Assembly: GCA_023433705.1 (NCBI GenBank)
Contig: JAEYUC010000089.1
Location: forward strand, 1-22,739
DNA from: Pseudomonadota bacterium
GTDB taxonomy: Bacteria > Pseudomonadota > Gammaproteobacteria > Steroidobacterales > Steroidobacteraceae
Direction of reading: 5' to 3'
DNA length: 22,739 bases
The position numbers and the translations under genes were made by a program. Positions 8,018 to 16,056 of this stretch are shown here, piece by piece. The first letter of the stretch is position 1; every line of letters begins with the position of its first letter. Below the pieces are notes generated by a model, which searched no databases, was not told where the DNA came from, and saw nothing but the letters and a program-made list of their open reading frames with translations.

Positions 8018-10720
8018 TCAGGCGGCTTTGGCCGCCAGCTGGCGCAGCACGTACTGCAGGATGCCGCCGTGGCGATAGTAGTCGCGCTCCTTCGGCGTAT
8101 CGATGCGCACGCGCGCCTCGAACTCGATCGGCGTGCCGGGCTTGCCGTCCTTCGCCGGCGGCGTCGCGACGACCTTCACGGTCTTCGCTTCGGCGTTGTC
8201 GAGCCCGGTGATTTCAAAAACCTCCTGGCCCGTGAGTCCCAGCGACGCGGCGGTCTTGCCGGCCGGGAACATCAGCGGCAACACGCCCATGCCGATCAGG
8301 TTCGAGCGGTGGATGCGCTCGAAGCTTTCCGCGATGACCGCGCGCACGCCTAACAACATCGTGCCCTTGGCGGCCCAGTCGCGCGACGAGCCGGTGCCGT
8401 ATTCCTTGCCCGCGAGGATCACGAGCGGCGTGCCGTCCTGCTTGTAGCGCATGGCCGCGTCGAAGATCGACATCTGTTCGCCCGTGGGAACGTGGATGGT
8501 CACGCCGCCCTCGGTGCCCGGCGCGAGCTGGTTGCGCAGACGGATGTTCGCGAACGTGCCGCGCATCATCACTTCGTGATTGCCGCGGCGCGCGCCGTAG
8601 GAGTTGAAGTCCACCGGCTGCACGCCTTGCGCCACGAGATACTTCGCGGCGGGGCTGGTCTTCGAGATGTCGCCGGCGGGCGAGATGTGATCGGTGGTCA
8701 CCGAATCGCCGAGCAGGGCGAGCACACGCGCGCCTTTCACGTCCGTCACGGGACGCGGCGTCATCGTCATGCCGTCGAAGTAGGGCGGATTGCGCACGTA
8801 CGTGGACTTGTCGTCCCATGCGTAGATCTTGCCCTTCGGCACCTTGATCGACGACCAGTTCTCGTCGCCCGCGAACACGTTCGAATAACTCTTGCGGAAC
8901 ATGTTCGAGTCGAGCGTCTTCTGCACGACCTCGTGCACTTCCTTGTCGGAGGGCCAGATGTCGGCGAGCAGCACGGGCTTGCCGTCGGGACCGGTGCCGA
9001 GCACGTCCTTCTGCAGGTCGACGTCCATCGAGCCGGCGAGTGCGTACGCGACGACGAGGGGCGGCGAGGCGAGGAAGTTCATCTTCACTTCCGGATGCAC
9101 GCGGCCTTCGAAGTTGCGATTGCCCGAGAGCACCGAAGTCGCGACGATGTCGCCGGCCTTGATACCCGCGGAGATCTCGGGCTTGAGCGGACCGGAGTTG
9201 CCGATGCAGGTCGTGCAGCCGTAGCCGACGACGTAGAAGCCGACCTTCTCGAGATCGTCGAGCAGCCCGGCCTTCTGTAGATAGTCGGTCACCACGCGCG
9301 AACCGGGCGCGAGGCTGGTCTTCACCCAGGGCTTGGCCTTGAGGCCGAGCTTCGCGGCGTTGCGCGCGAGCAGCGCGGCGCCGACCAGCACATAGGGATT
9401 CGAAGTGTTCGTGCAGCTCGTGATGGCGGCGATCGTGACGGCGCCGTCCTTGAGCTCCACCTGCTGACCGTCGAGCTTGATCTCGGCGCAGCCGGTCGCA
9501 TCGGGCGACTTCTTCTTGCGCTCCTCGGCCATCGGCTTGAGCGCGGCCTGGTAGACGGACTTGGCCTTCGAGAGCGGCACACGGTCCTGCGGACGCTTGG
9601 GACCCGCCAGGCTGGGCTCGACGTCACCGAGATCGAGCTCGAGCACGTCGGTGTAGTCGGCCGGCTTCGCGCCGTTGTAGCGCCACATTCCCTGAGCCTT
9701 GGCGTATGCCTCCACGAGCGCGATCTGCTCGGCGGGACGGCCGGACAGCTCGAGATATCGCAGCGTCTCCTCGTCGATCGGGAAGATGCCGCAGGTGCTG
9801 CCGTACTCGGGGGCCATGTTGGCGATGGTCGCGCGGTCGGCGAGCGGCAAATTCGCGAGGCCGTCGCCGAAATACTCGACGAACTTGTCCACCACGCCTT
9901 TCTTGCGCAGCATCTCGGTGACCGTGAGCACGAGATCCGTGGCGGTGGCGCCGGGCTTGAGCGAGCCGGTGAGCTTGAAGCCGATGACCTGCGGAATGAG
10001 CATCGTCACGGGTTGGCCGAGCATCGCGGCTTCCGCCTCGATGCCGCCCACGCCCCAGCCGAGCACGCCGAGGCCGTTGATCATCGTCGTGTGCGAATCC
10101 GTGCCGACGACGGTATCTGGATAGGCGAGCGTCTTGTCGCCGCTCTTCTTCGGGAACACGACGCGGCCGAGATACTCGAGGTTCACCTGGTGGACGATGC
10201 CGGTGTTGGGCGGCACCACGGCGAAGTTGTCGAACGCGGTCTGGCCCCAGCGCAGGAACGCATAACGCTCGCCGTTGCGCTGGAATTCGATCTTGTTGTT
10301 TGCCGCGAGCGAATTCGCGCGACCGTAATCGTCGACCTGCACCGAGTGGTCGATCACGAGTTCCGCCGGGTTGAGCGGATTGATGCGCTGGGGATCGCCG
10401 CCGAGTTTCTGCACGGCTTCGCGCATCGCGGCGAGATCCACCACGCAGGGCACGCCGGTGAAGTCCTGCATGATCACGCGCGCGGGCGTGAAATCGATTT
10501 CGTAGGACGGGGTCGCCTTTGCGTCCCAGCCGAGGACGGCCTCGATGTCCTCGCGCGTGACGTTCACGCCGTCTTCGTAGCGCAGCAGGTTCTCGAGCAG
10601 GATCTTCAGAGAGTAGGGCAGTCGCGCGACCTTGTCGGCGGGGAGCGAAGCGAAGCTCCAGTAGTCGTAGGAACGGTCGCCAACCTTGAGGGTCGCTCGG
10701 GTACTCGAACTGCCAGTCAT
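8018..10720 (-). CDS. acnA: Aconitate hydratase A
   Basis: The protein has 900 residues (E. coli AcnA has 891). It interconverts citrate and isocitrate in the TCA and glyoxylate cycles, in the cytoplasm. The three [4Fe-4S] ligands are visible as C436 in TSCTNTSNP and C502/C505 in GYGCTTCIGNSG. Other family hallmarks are VVGTDSHTTM (204-213) and, near the C-terminus, GSSRDWAAKGT. It belongs to the IRP1/AcnA type, not the AcnB type, because the swivel domain is at the C-terminus. The start is supported by GGAGAG 7 bases upstream of the ATG. It lies 68 bases downstream of mnmA on the same strand and 21 bases upstream of the dioxygenase-like gene. A possible -10 element lies in the gap before it, so it may have its own promoter. 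Confidence 0.97.
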   Translation of the reverse strand: MTGSSSTRATLKVGDRSYDYWSFASLPADKVARLPYSLKILLENLLRYEDGVNVTREDIEAVLGWDAKATPSYEIDFTPARVIMQDFTGVPCVVDLAAMREAVQKLGGDPQRINPLNPAELVIDHSVQVDDYGRANSLAANNKIEFQRNGERYAFLRWGQTAFDNFAVVPPNTGIVHQVNLEYLGRVVFPKKSGDKTLAYPDTVVGTDSHTTMINGLGVLGWGVGGIEAEAAMLGQPVTMLIPQVIGFKLTGSLKPGATATDLVLTVTEMLRKKGVVDKFVEYFGDGLANLPLADRATIANMAPEYGSTCGIFPIDEETLRYLELSGRPAEQIALVEAYAKAQGMWRYNGAKPADYTDVLELDLGDVEPSLAGPKRPQDRVPLSKAKSVYQAALKPMAEERKKKSPDATGCAEIKLDGQQVELKDGAVTIAAITSCTNTSNPYVLVGAALLARNAAKLGLKAKPWVKTSLAPGSRVVTDYLQKAGLLDDLEKVGFYVVGYGCTTCIGNSGPLKPEISAGIKAGDIVATSVLSGNRNFEGRVHPEVKMNFLASPPLVVAYALAGSMDVDLQKDVLGTGPDGKPVLLADIWPSDKEVHEVVQKTLDSNMFRKSYSNVFAGDENWSSIKVPKGKIYAWDDKSTYVRNPPYFDGMTMTPRPVTDVKGARVLALLGDSVTTDHISPAGDISKTSPAAKYLVAQGVQPVDFNSYGARRGNHEVMMRGTFANIRLRNQLAPGTEGGVTIHVPTGEQMSIFDAAMRYKQDGTPLVILAGKEYGTGSSRDWAAKGTMLLGVRAVIAESFERIHRSNLIGMGVLPLMFPAGKTAASLGLTGQEVFEITGLDNAEAKTVKVVATPPAKDGKPGTPIEFEARVRIDTPKERDYYRHGGILQYVLRQLAAKAA

Positions 10721-10766
10721 TTAACTCTCCAGCACTTGTCTTGGTCGGGGGGCGAAAAAGCGGCGC

Positions 10767-10772
10767 ATTCTA
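10767..10772 (-). promoter_or_regulatory. Possible -10 element for acnA
   Basis: TAGAAT on the minus strand lies 47 bases upstream of the acnA ATG, in an otherwise GC-rich gap. I could not find a convincing -35 hexamer at 16-18 bases, so this is weak. Confidence 0.25.
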
Positions 10773-10788
10773 ACTCACTCGCACCCTG

Positions 10789-11880
10789 CTATTGCGGCGT
10801 CGTGCGCTCGATGACGCCTCCTCCCAGGCACCGGTCGCCGTCGTACAGGACCGCGAATTGCCCCGGAGTCACGGCACGCTGGGGCTCGCCGAACGTCACG
10901 CGGATCGCGCCGTCGTCGCCGACCACGGCATGACAGGGCTGATCGGGCTGCCGGTACCGCACCTTGATCGCGGAATCGAACTCGATCGAATCGCGCTGCA
11001 CCAGCCAGTTGCAGGGGCCGGTGGTCAATGCACGACTGGCGAGCAACGGATGATCGTGGCCCTGGACCACGACGAGCTGGTTTTCGCGCAGGTTCTTGGC
11101 GGCGACGTACCAGGCGTCCTCGCGCGCCCCCGATCGGCCACCAATCTCGAGGCCACCGCGCTGTCCCAGCGTGTAGAAGGCGAGGCCGCGGTGACGGCCG
11201 ACCACCTCGCCGTGTTCGTCGACGATGTCGCCCGGTGAAGTCGGGATGTAACGCGACAGGAATTCGCGAAACGGCCGCTCGCCGATGAAACAGATGCCGG
11301 TGCTGTCGGGCTTGTCGTACACGGGCAGACCCGCTTCGCGCGCGAGCGCGCGCACCTCGGCCTTCGTGAACTCGCCGAGCGGGAAAAGCACGTTGGCGAA
11401 ATGCCGGCGATCGACGGCGTGCAGGAAGTAGGACTGATCCTTCTCGGTGTCCCGGGCCTTGCGCAACACCGGGCCGCCCACGGTGTGATCGATCCGCGCG
11501 TAGTGCCCGGTCGCGAAACGTCGCGCGCCGAGTCGCGCCGCGTATTCGAGGCACAGGCCGAACTTGATTTCCCGGTTGCAGAGCACGTCGGGATTCGGCG
11601 TGCGCCCGGCGCGGTACTCGGTCAGGAAGTAGTCGAACACGCGCGCGCGATAGTCGGCGGCGAAACTCACGCGGTGCAGCGGGATCCCGAGCTCCGCGGC
11701 CGATGCCCGCGCGTCCTGGAAATCCTGCGCGCTGGTGCAGTAGTCGTCGTCCTCGTCCCAGTTGCTCATGTAGAGCCCGTGCACGTCGAAGCCCGCGCGG
11801 CGCAACAGCAGCGCGGCGACGGCGGAGTCGACGCCGCCGGACATGCCGACGACGATTCTTTCGCGGGAGGGGGAATTCAC
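10789..11880 (-). CDS. mnmA: tRNA-specific 2-thiouridylase MnmA
   Basis: The protein has 363 residues (E. coli 368). It adds sulfur to U34 of tRNA Lys, Glu and Gln in the cytoplasm, with sulfur relayed by the Tus proteins in E. coli. The ATP-binding PP-loop is GMSGGVDSA (12-20). The catalytic cysteines are C101 in NPDVLCNREIKFG and C197 in STGICFIGE. The YTLGQRGG segment (236-243) is also typical. The only suitable start is GTG at 11880, because an in-frame TAG lies 13 codons upstream and no other start codon precedes the PP-loop. No clear Shine-Dalgarno is present, and the start codon lies in a perfect hairpin (see next entry). It follows a NudJ-like gene by 39 bases, the same pairing as in E. 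coli. Confidence 0.96.
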   Translation of the reverse strand: MNSPSRERIVVGMSGGVDSAVAALLLRRAGFDVHGLYMSNWDEDDDYCTSAQDFQDARASAAELGIPLHRVSFAADYRARVFDYFLTEYRAGRTPNPDVLCNREIKFGLCLEYAARLGARRFATGHYARIDHTVGGPVLRKARDTEKDQSYFLHAVDRRHFANVLFPLGEFTKAEVRALAREAGLPVYDKPDSTGICFIGERPFREFLSRYIPTSPGDIVDEHGEVVGRHRGLAFYTLGQRGGLEIGGRSGAREDAWYVAAKNLRENQLVVVQGHDHPLLASRALTTGPCNWLVQRDSIEFDSAIKVRYRQPDQPCHAVVGDDGAIRVTFGEPQRAVTPGQFAVLYDGDRCLGGGVIERTTPQ

Positions 11881-11900
11881 GGCGTGAATTGTACGCCGTG
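11878..11900 (-). promoter_or_regulatory. Perfect hairpin covering the mnmA start codon
   Basis: CACGGCGT and ACGCCGTG form a perfect 8-bp stem with a 7-base loop. In the transcript the 3' arm ends with the GTG start codon of mnmA, and the stem takes up nearly all of the short leader after the NudJ-like gene's stop. It could hide the start codon or mark an mRNA processing site. No U-run follows, so a terminator is unlikely. Confidence 0.5.
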
Positions 11901-11919
11901 GAAGCGGTCCGGCAGCTTT

Positions 11920-12405
11920 CTAGAGATTGACGACGGCTTGAACGCGCGGCGCGGTCGCCAGGTCCAGCGCGGCCACGGAATCGAGCGGCTGGCGCCGGCC
12001 CAGCAGATAGTCATCGATGCAGCGCAGGACCAGCGGGGAACGCAGGCGGGCCTGCTGGGCCAGCAGCTGCTCGTGCGTCAGCCATAAGGTGCGCACGATG
12101 CCGGCATCGAGTGCCTGGTCCTGGCGGAAGTCATCGACCTGGCCGCAGAACGCGAATCGCAGGAAGGTCCGTCCGGCATCGGGACTGCGCCACAGGTACG
12201 TGCCCACGAGGGCGCTGGGGGCAAATCGCCAGGCTGTTTCCTCGCGCGTCTCGCGGATCGCCGCGTCGAGCAAGGTCTCCCGGTCCTCGAGATGGCCGGC
12301 CGGTTGATTGAGCACGAGCCTGCCGGAGATGCGTTCCTCGACCAGCAGGAAACGCGAATCGCGCTCGACGACCGCGGCGACCGTGACCTCCGGGTTGAAC
12401 GCCAT
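11920..12405 (-). CDS. nudJ: Nudix hydrolase, NudJ-like
   Basis: The protein has 161 residues (E. coli NudJ 153). The Nudix box runs from G37 to W59: G37, E43, R51, E52, E55 and E56 match the consensus, while the late glycine is Ala58. QPAGHLEDRETLLDAAIRET resembles NudJ closely. NudJ removes phosphate from nucleoside di- and triphosphates and from the thiamin precursor HMP-PP. The gene starts 10 bases after the stop of the PLD-like gene and ends 39 bases before mnmA; adjacency to mnmA is the E. coli arrangement and supports the name. Its Shine-Dalgarno is weak, so it may depend on translation of the gene before it. Confidence 0.85.
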   Translation of the reverse strand: MAFNPEVTVAAVVERDSRFLLVEERISGRLVLNQPAGHLEDRETLLDAAIRETREETAWRFAPSALVGTYLWRSPDAGRTFLRFAFCGQVDDFRQDQALDAGIVRTLWLTHEQLLAQQARLRSPLVLRCIDDYLLGRRQPLDSVAALDLATAPRVQAVVNL

Positions 12406-12415
12406 GACCGACTAG

Positions 12416-12988
12416 TTAGCGCTGCGCCTGGCGCGCGAAGTCCTCGGGCGAACTCGCGTGCCAGACTTCGTCGAATTCGTCGAGATACGGACGCGCCACC
12501 GGCGGGTTGTTGAGATCGGCGATGCCGTCCCAGCGATCCGCGTGCACGCGGTAGACGATCGCCCGGTCGTCCGCGATCAGGTAGCCGCAGGCGCGCACGC
12601 GCGCGGCGGTGACCGCCGGGCGGATGTCGATGCAGCTCGTGAGCCTGCGGCCCATCGCGATGAAGCGGTTGTTGTCGCGCAGCAGGCGGCTCGAATCGGA
12701 CAGCAGCACGCGCACCTTGGCAAAGCGGCGCGCGAGCACGAAGCGTTTCACGATCTCGAGGAAGCCGTTCTGGTCGTAGAGCTCGGGCTCGAGATCGGGT
12801 GTGTAGATGGACATCAGCCGCTGCGCGCTGGCCGCGACCGCATCCACCGCGGCGCGCATCTCTTCGAGCGAGCTGATGACGCGGATGTGGTTGGGCGCCG
12901 TGGTGCTCGTGTCGCCGTTGGGCAAAGCGATCCCGGGCGCCGAATTGCGCTGCGAAAGCGTCGTGAAATCGAAATCCCCGGTCGCCAT
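12416..12988 (-). CDS. Uncharacterised protein with a phospholipase D-like region (DUF7931-type, tentative)
   Basis: The predicted protein has 190 residues. I do not recognise a function. From about residue 40 the pattern (IYTPDLEPELYD, then a helical stretch, VRVLLSDSSRLLRDNNRFIAM in two parts, then a strand) resembles a phospholipase D-like fold. No HxK(x)4D catalytic motif is present, so catalysis of that type is not expected. It reminds me of domains labelled DUF7931 in gammaproteobacteria, from memory only. An ATG at 12988 was chosen because AGGGAG lies 13 bases upstream; the frame stays open for another 68 codons, but those run through structured intergenic sequence of different composition and look non-coding. 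No signal peptide is seen. It sits 10 bases before the NudJ-like gene, in the place where hflD would be expected beside mnmA and purB. Confidence 0.75.
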   Translation of the reverse strand: MATGDFDFTTLSQRNSAPGIALPNGDTSTTAPNHIRVISSLEEMRAAVDAVAASAQRLMSIYTPDLEPELYDQNGFLEIVKRFVLARRFAKVRVLLSDSSRLLRDNNRFIAMGRRLTSCIDIRPAVTAARVRACGYLIADDRAIVYRVHADRWDGIADLNNPPVARPYLDEFDEVWHASSPEDFARQAQR

Positions 12989-13005
12989 GTTTGGACGACA
13001 TCTCC

Positions 13006-13025
13006 CTGGCTCTGACCCCAGCCAG
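13006..13025 (-). promoter_or_regulatory. Leader hairpin just before the PLD-like gene
   Basis: CTGGCT and AGCCAG pair perfectly around an 8-base loop. The stem ends at the AGGGAG Shine-Dalgarno (13001-13007 on the opposite strand), so folding may affect access to it. Confidence 0.35.
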
Positions 13026-13146
13026 ATTGTGACCTGTGCACGTGAAAGGTTAGGTGCAGGTCGGGGTTTTTCGGTGCCAACCGCGTCACGCTTTGAGCCG
13101 AAATGGCCCGAAACCGGCCTGAAAGCGTGTTGCAGATCGCACCTGG

Positions 13147-13166
13147 AGGGGCCCCGTACGGGGTCC
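13147..13166. repeat. Palindrome downstream of purB
   Basis: CCCCGTACGGGG (13152-13163) is a perfect 12-base palindrome. With G-U pairs it extends outward to a 20-base inverted repeat. A competing 7-bp stem can form between CCCGTAC (13153-13159) and GTACGGG (13169-13175), so two mutually exclusive RNA hairpins are possible. Confidence 0.5.
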
Positions 13167-13230
13167 TCGTACGGGACCTGGCATGAACCCATTGCGCGGC
13201 GCCCCTAACTGTCCGCGTAGTGAGGCGGGC

Positions 13231-14595
13231 TCAGATCGCGCGCGCCATCTCGGCGGCGAGTCCCAGGTACTGCGCCGGCGCCAGCGCCTTGAGCCGCGCG
13301 CGTTCCGATTCGGGCAGCGGCAGCTTGTCGATGAACGCCGCGAGGCCCGCGGCGTCGACCTGCGTGCCGCGCGTGAAATCCTTGAGCAACTCGTAGCCGT
13401 TGGGCACGCCCGCCGCCCGCAACGCGGTCTGCAATGCCTCGCCGAGCACTTCGTAGGCGCCGTCGATGTCGGCGGCGATGGCGGCGGGATCGGCCGAGAT
13501 CTTGCCCAGCCCGCGCGCGAGCGAATTCCAAGCCACGAGGCTGTGCGCGAGCGCGACGCCGACGTTGCGCAGCACGGTGGAATCGGTGAGATCGCGCTGC
13601 CAGCGCGAGATGGGTAGTTTGGCCGCGAAATGGTGCAGCAGCGCGTTCGCGACGCCGAGGTTGCCCTCCGCGTTCTCGAAATCGATCGGGTTGACCTTGT
13701 GCGGCATCGTCGAGGAGCCGACTTCGCCGGCGACCGCGCGCTGGCGCAGGTAACCGAGCGAGATGTAGCCCCAGGCGTCGCGCGCGAAATCGACGAAGAT
13801 CGTGTTGATCGCGGCCAGCGCGTCGCAGTATTCGCCTATCCAGTCGTGCGGCTCGATCTGCGTCGAATATTCGTTCCAGGCGAGTCCCTGCGATTCGACG
13901 AACTTGCGGCTCACCGCCGGCCAATCGACCTTAGGCAGCGCCGCGACGTGCGCGTTGTAGTTGCCCACCGCGCCGTTCCACTTGCCGAGGATCTCGACCG
14001 AATCGAAACGCTTGCGCGCGCGCCGCAGGCGCGCCACCACGTTGGCGAATTCCTTGCCGAGAGTCGTCGGGCTCGCGGTCTGGCCGTGCGTGCGCGACAA
14101 CATCGGCTGCGCGGCGTATTCGTGCGCGAACGCGCGCAGTTTCTCGACGAGTTTTGCCAGCTCGCCCGACAACACCGTGCGCGCCGCGCGCAACATGCGT
14201 GCGTACGCGAGGTTGTTGATGTCCTCGGAAGTGCAACCGAAGTGCACGAGCTCGAGCACGGCGGGCGAGGCGCCGGCCGTCGAGAGTTTCTCGCGCACGT
14301 AGTACTCGACCGCCTTCACGTCGTGGTTGATGCGGCTCTCGATCGCCTTGACGGCCGCCGGCGCGTCCTCGCCCGGCTCGAGGGCCATGCCCGACGCGAG
14401 CTTCACGATGGGATCGGCGAGCGGCTGACCGAGGATCTCCGGCGCCGCTTCCGCGAGCACCAGCAGCCAGGCCGCCTCGATGCGGATTCGTTCGCGGATC
14501 AGGCCGCTTTCCGACAGCACGGCCCGCAGCGCGTCGGCACTCTTGCGGTACCGGCCATCGACGGGAGAAAGCGCGAGAAGTGCTGCGGAATCCAT
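13231..14595 (-). CDS. purB: Adenylosuccinate lyase
   Basis: The protein has 454 residues (E. coli 456). It cleaves SAICAR to AICAR and adenylosuccinate to AMP in purine synthesis, as a cytoplasmic homotetramer. The family signature is GSSTMPHKVNPIDFENAEGN (293-312), with the catalytic serine at 294-295. H170 in SRTHGQTASPTTLGKE and H92 in NHDVKAVEYY are the other expected catalytic or binding positions. The opening SPVDGRYR is characteristic of the E. coli-type enzyme. It is the first gene of the minus-strand run, divergent from fumC across 51 bases, and separated from the next gene by a structured 242-base region. GAGG lies about 10 bases before the ATG. Confidence 0.97.
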   Translation of the reverse strand: MDSAALLALSPVDGRYRKSADALRAVLSESGLIRERIRIEAAWLLVLAEAAPEILGQPLADPIVKLASGMALEPGEDAPAAVKAIESRINHDVKAVEYYVREKLSTAGASPAVLELVHFGCTSEDINNLAYARMLRAARTVLSGELAKLVEKLRAFAHEYAAQPMLSRTHGQTASPTTLGKEFANVVARLRRARKRFDSVEILGKWNGAVGNYNAHVAALPKVDWPAVSRKFVESQGLAWNEYSTQIEPHDWIGEYCDALAAINTIFVDFARDAWGYISLGYLRQRAVAGEVGSSTMPHKVNPIDFENAEGNLGVANALLHHFAAKLPISRWQRDLTDSTVLRNVGVALAHSLVAWNSLARGLGKISADPAAIAADIDGAYEVLGEALQTALRAAGVPNGYELLKDFTRGTQVDAAGLAAFIDKLPLPESERARLKALAPAQYLGLAAEMARAI

Positions 14596-14646
14596 GAAAA
14601 AGACGCCTCGGATGGTTGCTGAACAGGGCTGCTAGACTGGCCGCGC
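14596..14646. promoter_or_regulatory. Divergent purB / fumC promoter region
   Basis: These 51 bases must carry the starts of both operons. A weak -10 candidate for fumC, TAGACT, lies at 14633-14638, only 8 bases before the ATG. That would give a leaderless or nearly leaderless transcript. No matching -35 is visible. Confidence 0.35.
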
Positions 14647-16056
14647 ATGATATCCCAAGGTGACACCCGCACAGAGCGCGACAGCCTCGGCGAAATCGAG
14701 GTCGCCGCCGACGCGTTGTGGGGTGCGCAGACCGAAAGGGCGCGGCGCAATTTCCGGTTGAGCGGCACGCGTCTTCCGCCGGATTTCATCGCCGCCCTGG
14801 CCCTGATCAAGGCGGCGGCGGCGCGCGCGAACGCCCATCTCGGACTGCTGCCGCCGGAAGTGGGCACCGCCATTTCCCAGGCGGCCCAATCCGTGGCGCT
14901 CGGGGCGCACGACGATCAATTTCCCCTCGACGTGTTCCAGACCGGCAGCGGTACGAGCACGAACATGAATGCGAACGAGGTGATCGCGACGCTCGCCTCG
15001 CGCGCGCTCGGCCGCGTGGTGCATCCGAACGATCACGTCAACATGTGCCAGAGCAGCAACGATGCGATCCCGAGTGCCATCCACGTGAGCGCCGTGCTGG
15101 TGACCCGGCGCGATCTGCTGCCCGCGCTTGGCGCGCTCGTCGATGTGCTCGGCGCCAAGGAGCGCGCCTGGGCGGACATCTGCAAGACGGGGCGCACGCA
15201 TCTCATGGATGCCATGCCACTCACGCTCGGACAGGAAGCTTCCGGCTGGCGCGCGCAAATCGAGCTCGCCATCGAACGGCTGCACGCGAGCGAACCGCGG
15301 CTGCTCGCGCTCGCCCAGGGCGGCACCGCCATCGGCACCGGCATCAACGCGCATGCGCAGTTCGCCGCGCGCTTCATCGAGGAACTGCGCGCGCTGACCG
15401 CCATCCCCTTCACGACTGCCGGCAACTTTTTCGCGGCACAGGCCAGCCAGGATGCCGCGGTCGAATACTCCGGACAGCTGCGCACGCTCGCGGTCGCGCT
15501 CGTCAAGATCGCGAACGACCTGCGGTGGATGGGCAGTGGCCCGCTCGCGGGGCTTTCCGAACTCTCACTACCGGCGCTGCAGCCGGGCAGCAGCATCATG
15601 CCCGGCAAGGTGAACCCGGTGATTCCGGAAGCCGTCGCGATGATCGCGACGCAGGTGATCGGCCTCGACGCGGCGATCGCCAACGCCGGACAGACCGGCA
15701 ACTTCCAGCTCAACGTGATGTTGCCGCTGATCGCGAGCAACCTGCTGACGAGCATCCATCTGCTCGCGAACGGCGCGCATGCGCTCGCCACCCAGTGCAT
15801 CGCCGGCGCCGAGCCGAATCTTTCGCGGCTCGACGAGGCGCTGGCGCGTAATCCCATTCTCGCGACTGCGCTCAATCCCGCGATCGGCTACGAACGCGCG
15901 GCCGCGATCGCGAAGCGCGCGTATGCCGAAGGCCGGCCGGTGTTCGATGTAGCCGTCGAGATGTCGGGTCTCGGCGCCGACGAGTTGCGCAAACTGCTCG
16001 ATCCGCGCGCGCTGACGCGCGGTGGGCTGCATGGCGGCGGCGGAGGCTCCGGTTGA
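14647..16056 (+). CDS. fumC: Class II fumarate hydratase
   Basis: The protein has 469 residues (E. coli FumC 467). It hydrates fumarate to malate in the TCA cycle as an oxygen-stable, iron-free tetramer. Visible hallmarks are SGTSTNMNANEV (101-112), HPNDHVNMCQSSNDAIPSA (126-144), TGRTHLMDAMPLTLGQE (181-197) with the catalytic H185, and the flexible-loop signature GSSIMPGKVNP (314-324) with the catalytic serine. The loop continues VIPEAV rather than TQCEAL as in E. coli FumC. That wording is shared with aspartases, so an aspartate ammonia-lyase cannot be excluded; the THLMDA and GTAIGTGINAH segments favour fumarase. The last 26 bases overlap the chosen start of the next Nudix gene. Confidence 0.87.
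   Translation: MISQGDTRTERDSLGEIEVAADALWGAQTERARRNFRLSGTRLPPDFIAALALIKAAAARANAHLGLLPPEVGTAISQAAQSVALGAHDDQFPLDVFQTGSGTSTNMNANEVIATLASRALGRVVHPNDHVNMCQSSNDAIPSAIHVSAVLVTRRDLLPALGALVDVLGAKERAWADICKTGRTHLMDAMPLTLGQEASGWRAQIELAIERLHASEPRLLALAQGGTAIGTGINAHAQFAARFIEELRALTAIPFTTAGNFFAAQASQDAAVEYSGQLRTLAVALVKIANDLRWMGSGPLAGLSELSLPALQPGSSIMPGKVNPVIPEAVAMIATQVIGLDAAIANAGQTGNFQLNVMLPLIASNLLTSIHLLANGAHALATQCIAGAEPNLSRLDEALARNPILATALNPAIGYERAAAIAKRAYAEGRPVFDVAVEMSGLGADELRKLLDPRALTRGGLHGGGGGSG

Larger units (their letters stand above)
12989..13230 (-). other. Structured 242-base intergenic region after purB
   Basis: No gene is seen here. Read on the minus strand from the purB stop it holds three things: an extended palindrome at 13147-13166 centred on CCCCGTACGGGG, with a second CGTACGGG unit just beside it; GC-rich direct repeats of the form GGCC plus TTTC near 13095-13120; and a hairpin CTGGCT/AGCCAG (13006-13025) abutting the Shine-Dalgarno of the next gene. 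No U-run follows the palindrome. It could be a processed operon spacer, an attenuator or a small RNA. The loop TGACCCC resembles a motif I associate with REP-type repeats, which is weak evidence. Confidence 0.4.

Noticed and set aside
5669..8362. Exact 14-mer GCACGCCTAACAAC shared by the HAD and acnA genes, with a GTTAGGC core like an integron attC end
   Set aside because: Both copies lie inside conserved coding sequence (Leu-Leu-Gly-Val). GTTAGG counts are about what base composition predicts, and a chance 14-mer match in a window this size is not surprising.
13006..13025. TGACCCC-containing hairpin as a remnant of a mobile element
   Set aside because: Only one short copy is present, with no transposase or second copy in the window; kept only as a leader hairpin.
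12989..13192. 68-codon N-terminal extension of the PLD-like gene
   Set aside because: It crosses palindromes and hairpins, lacks a Shine-Dalgarno at its start, and the internal ATG at 12988 has one.
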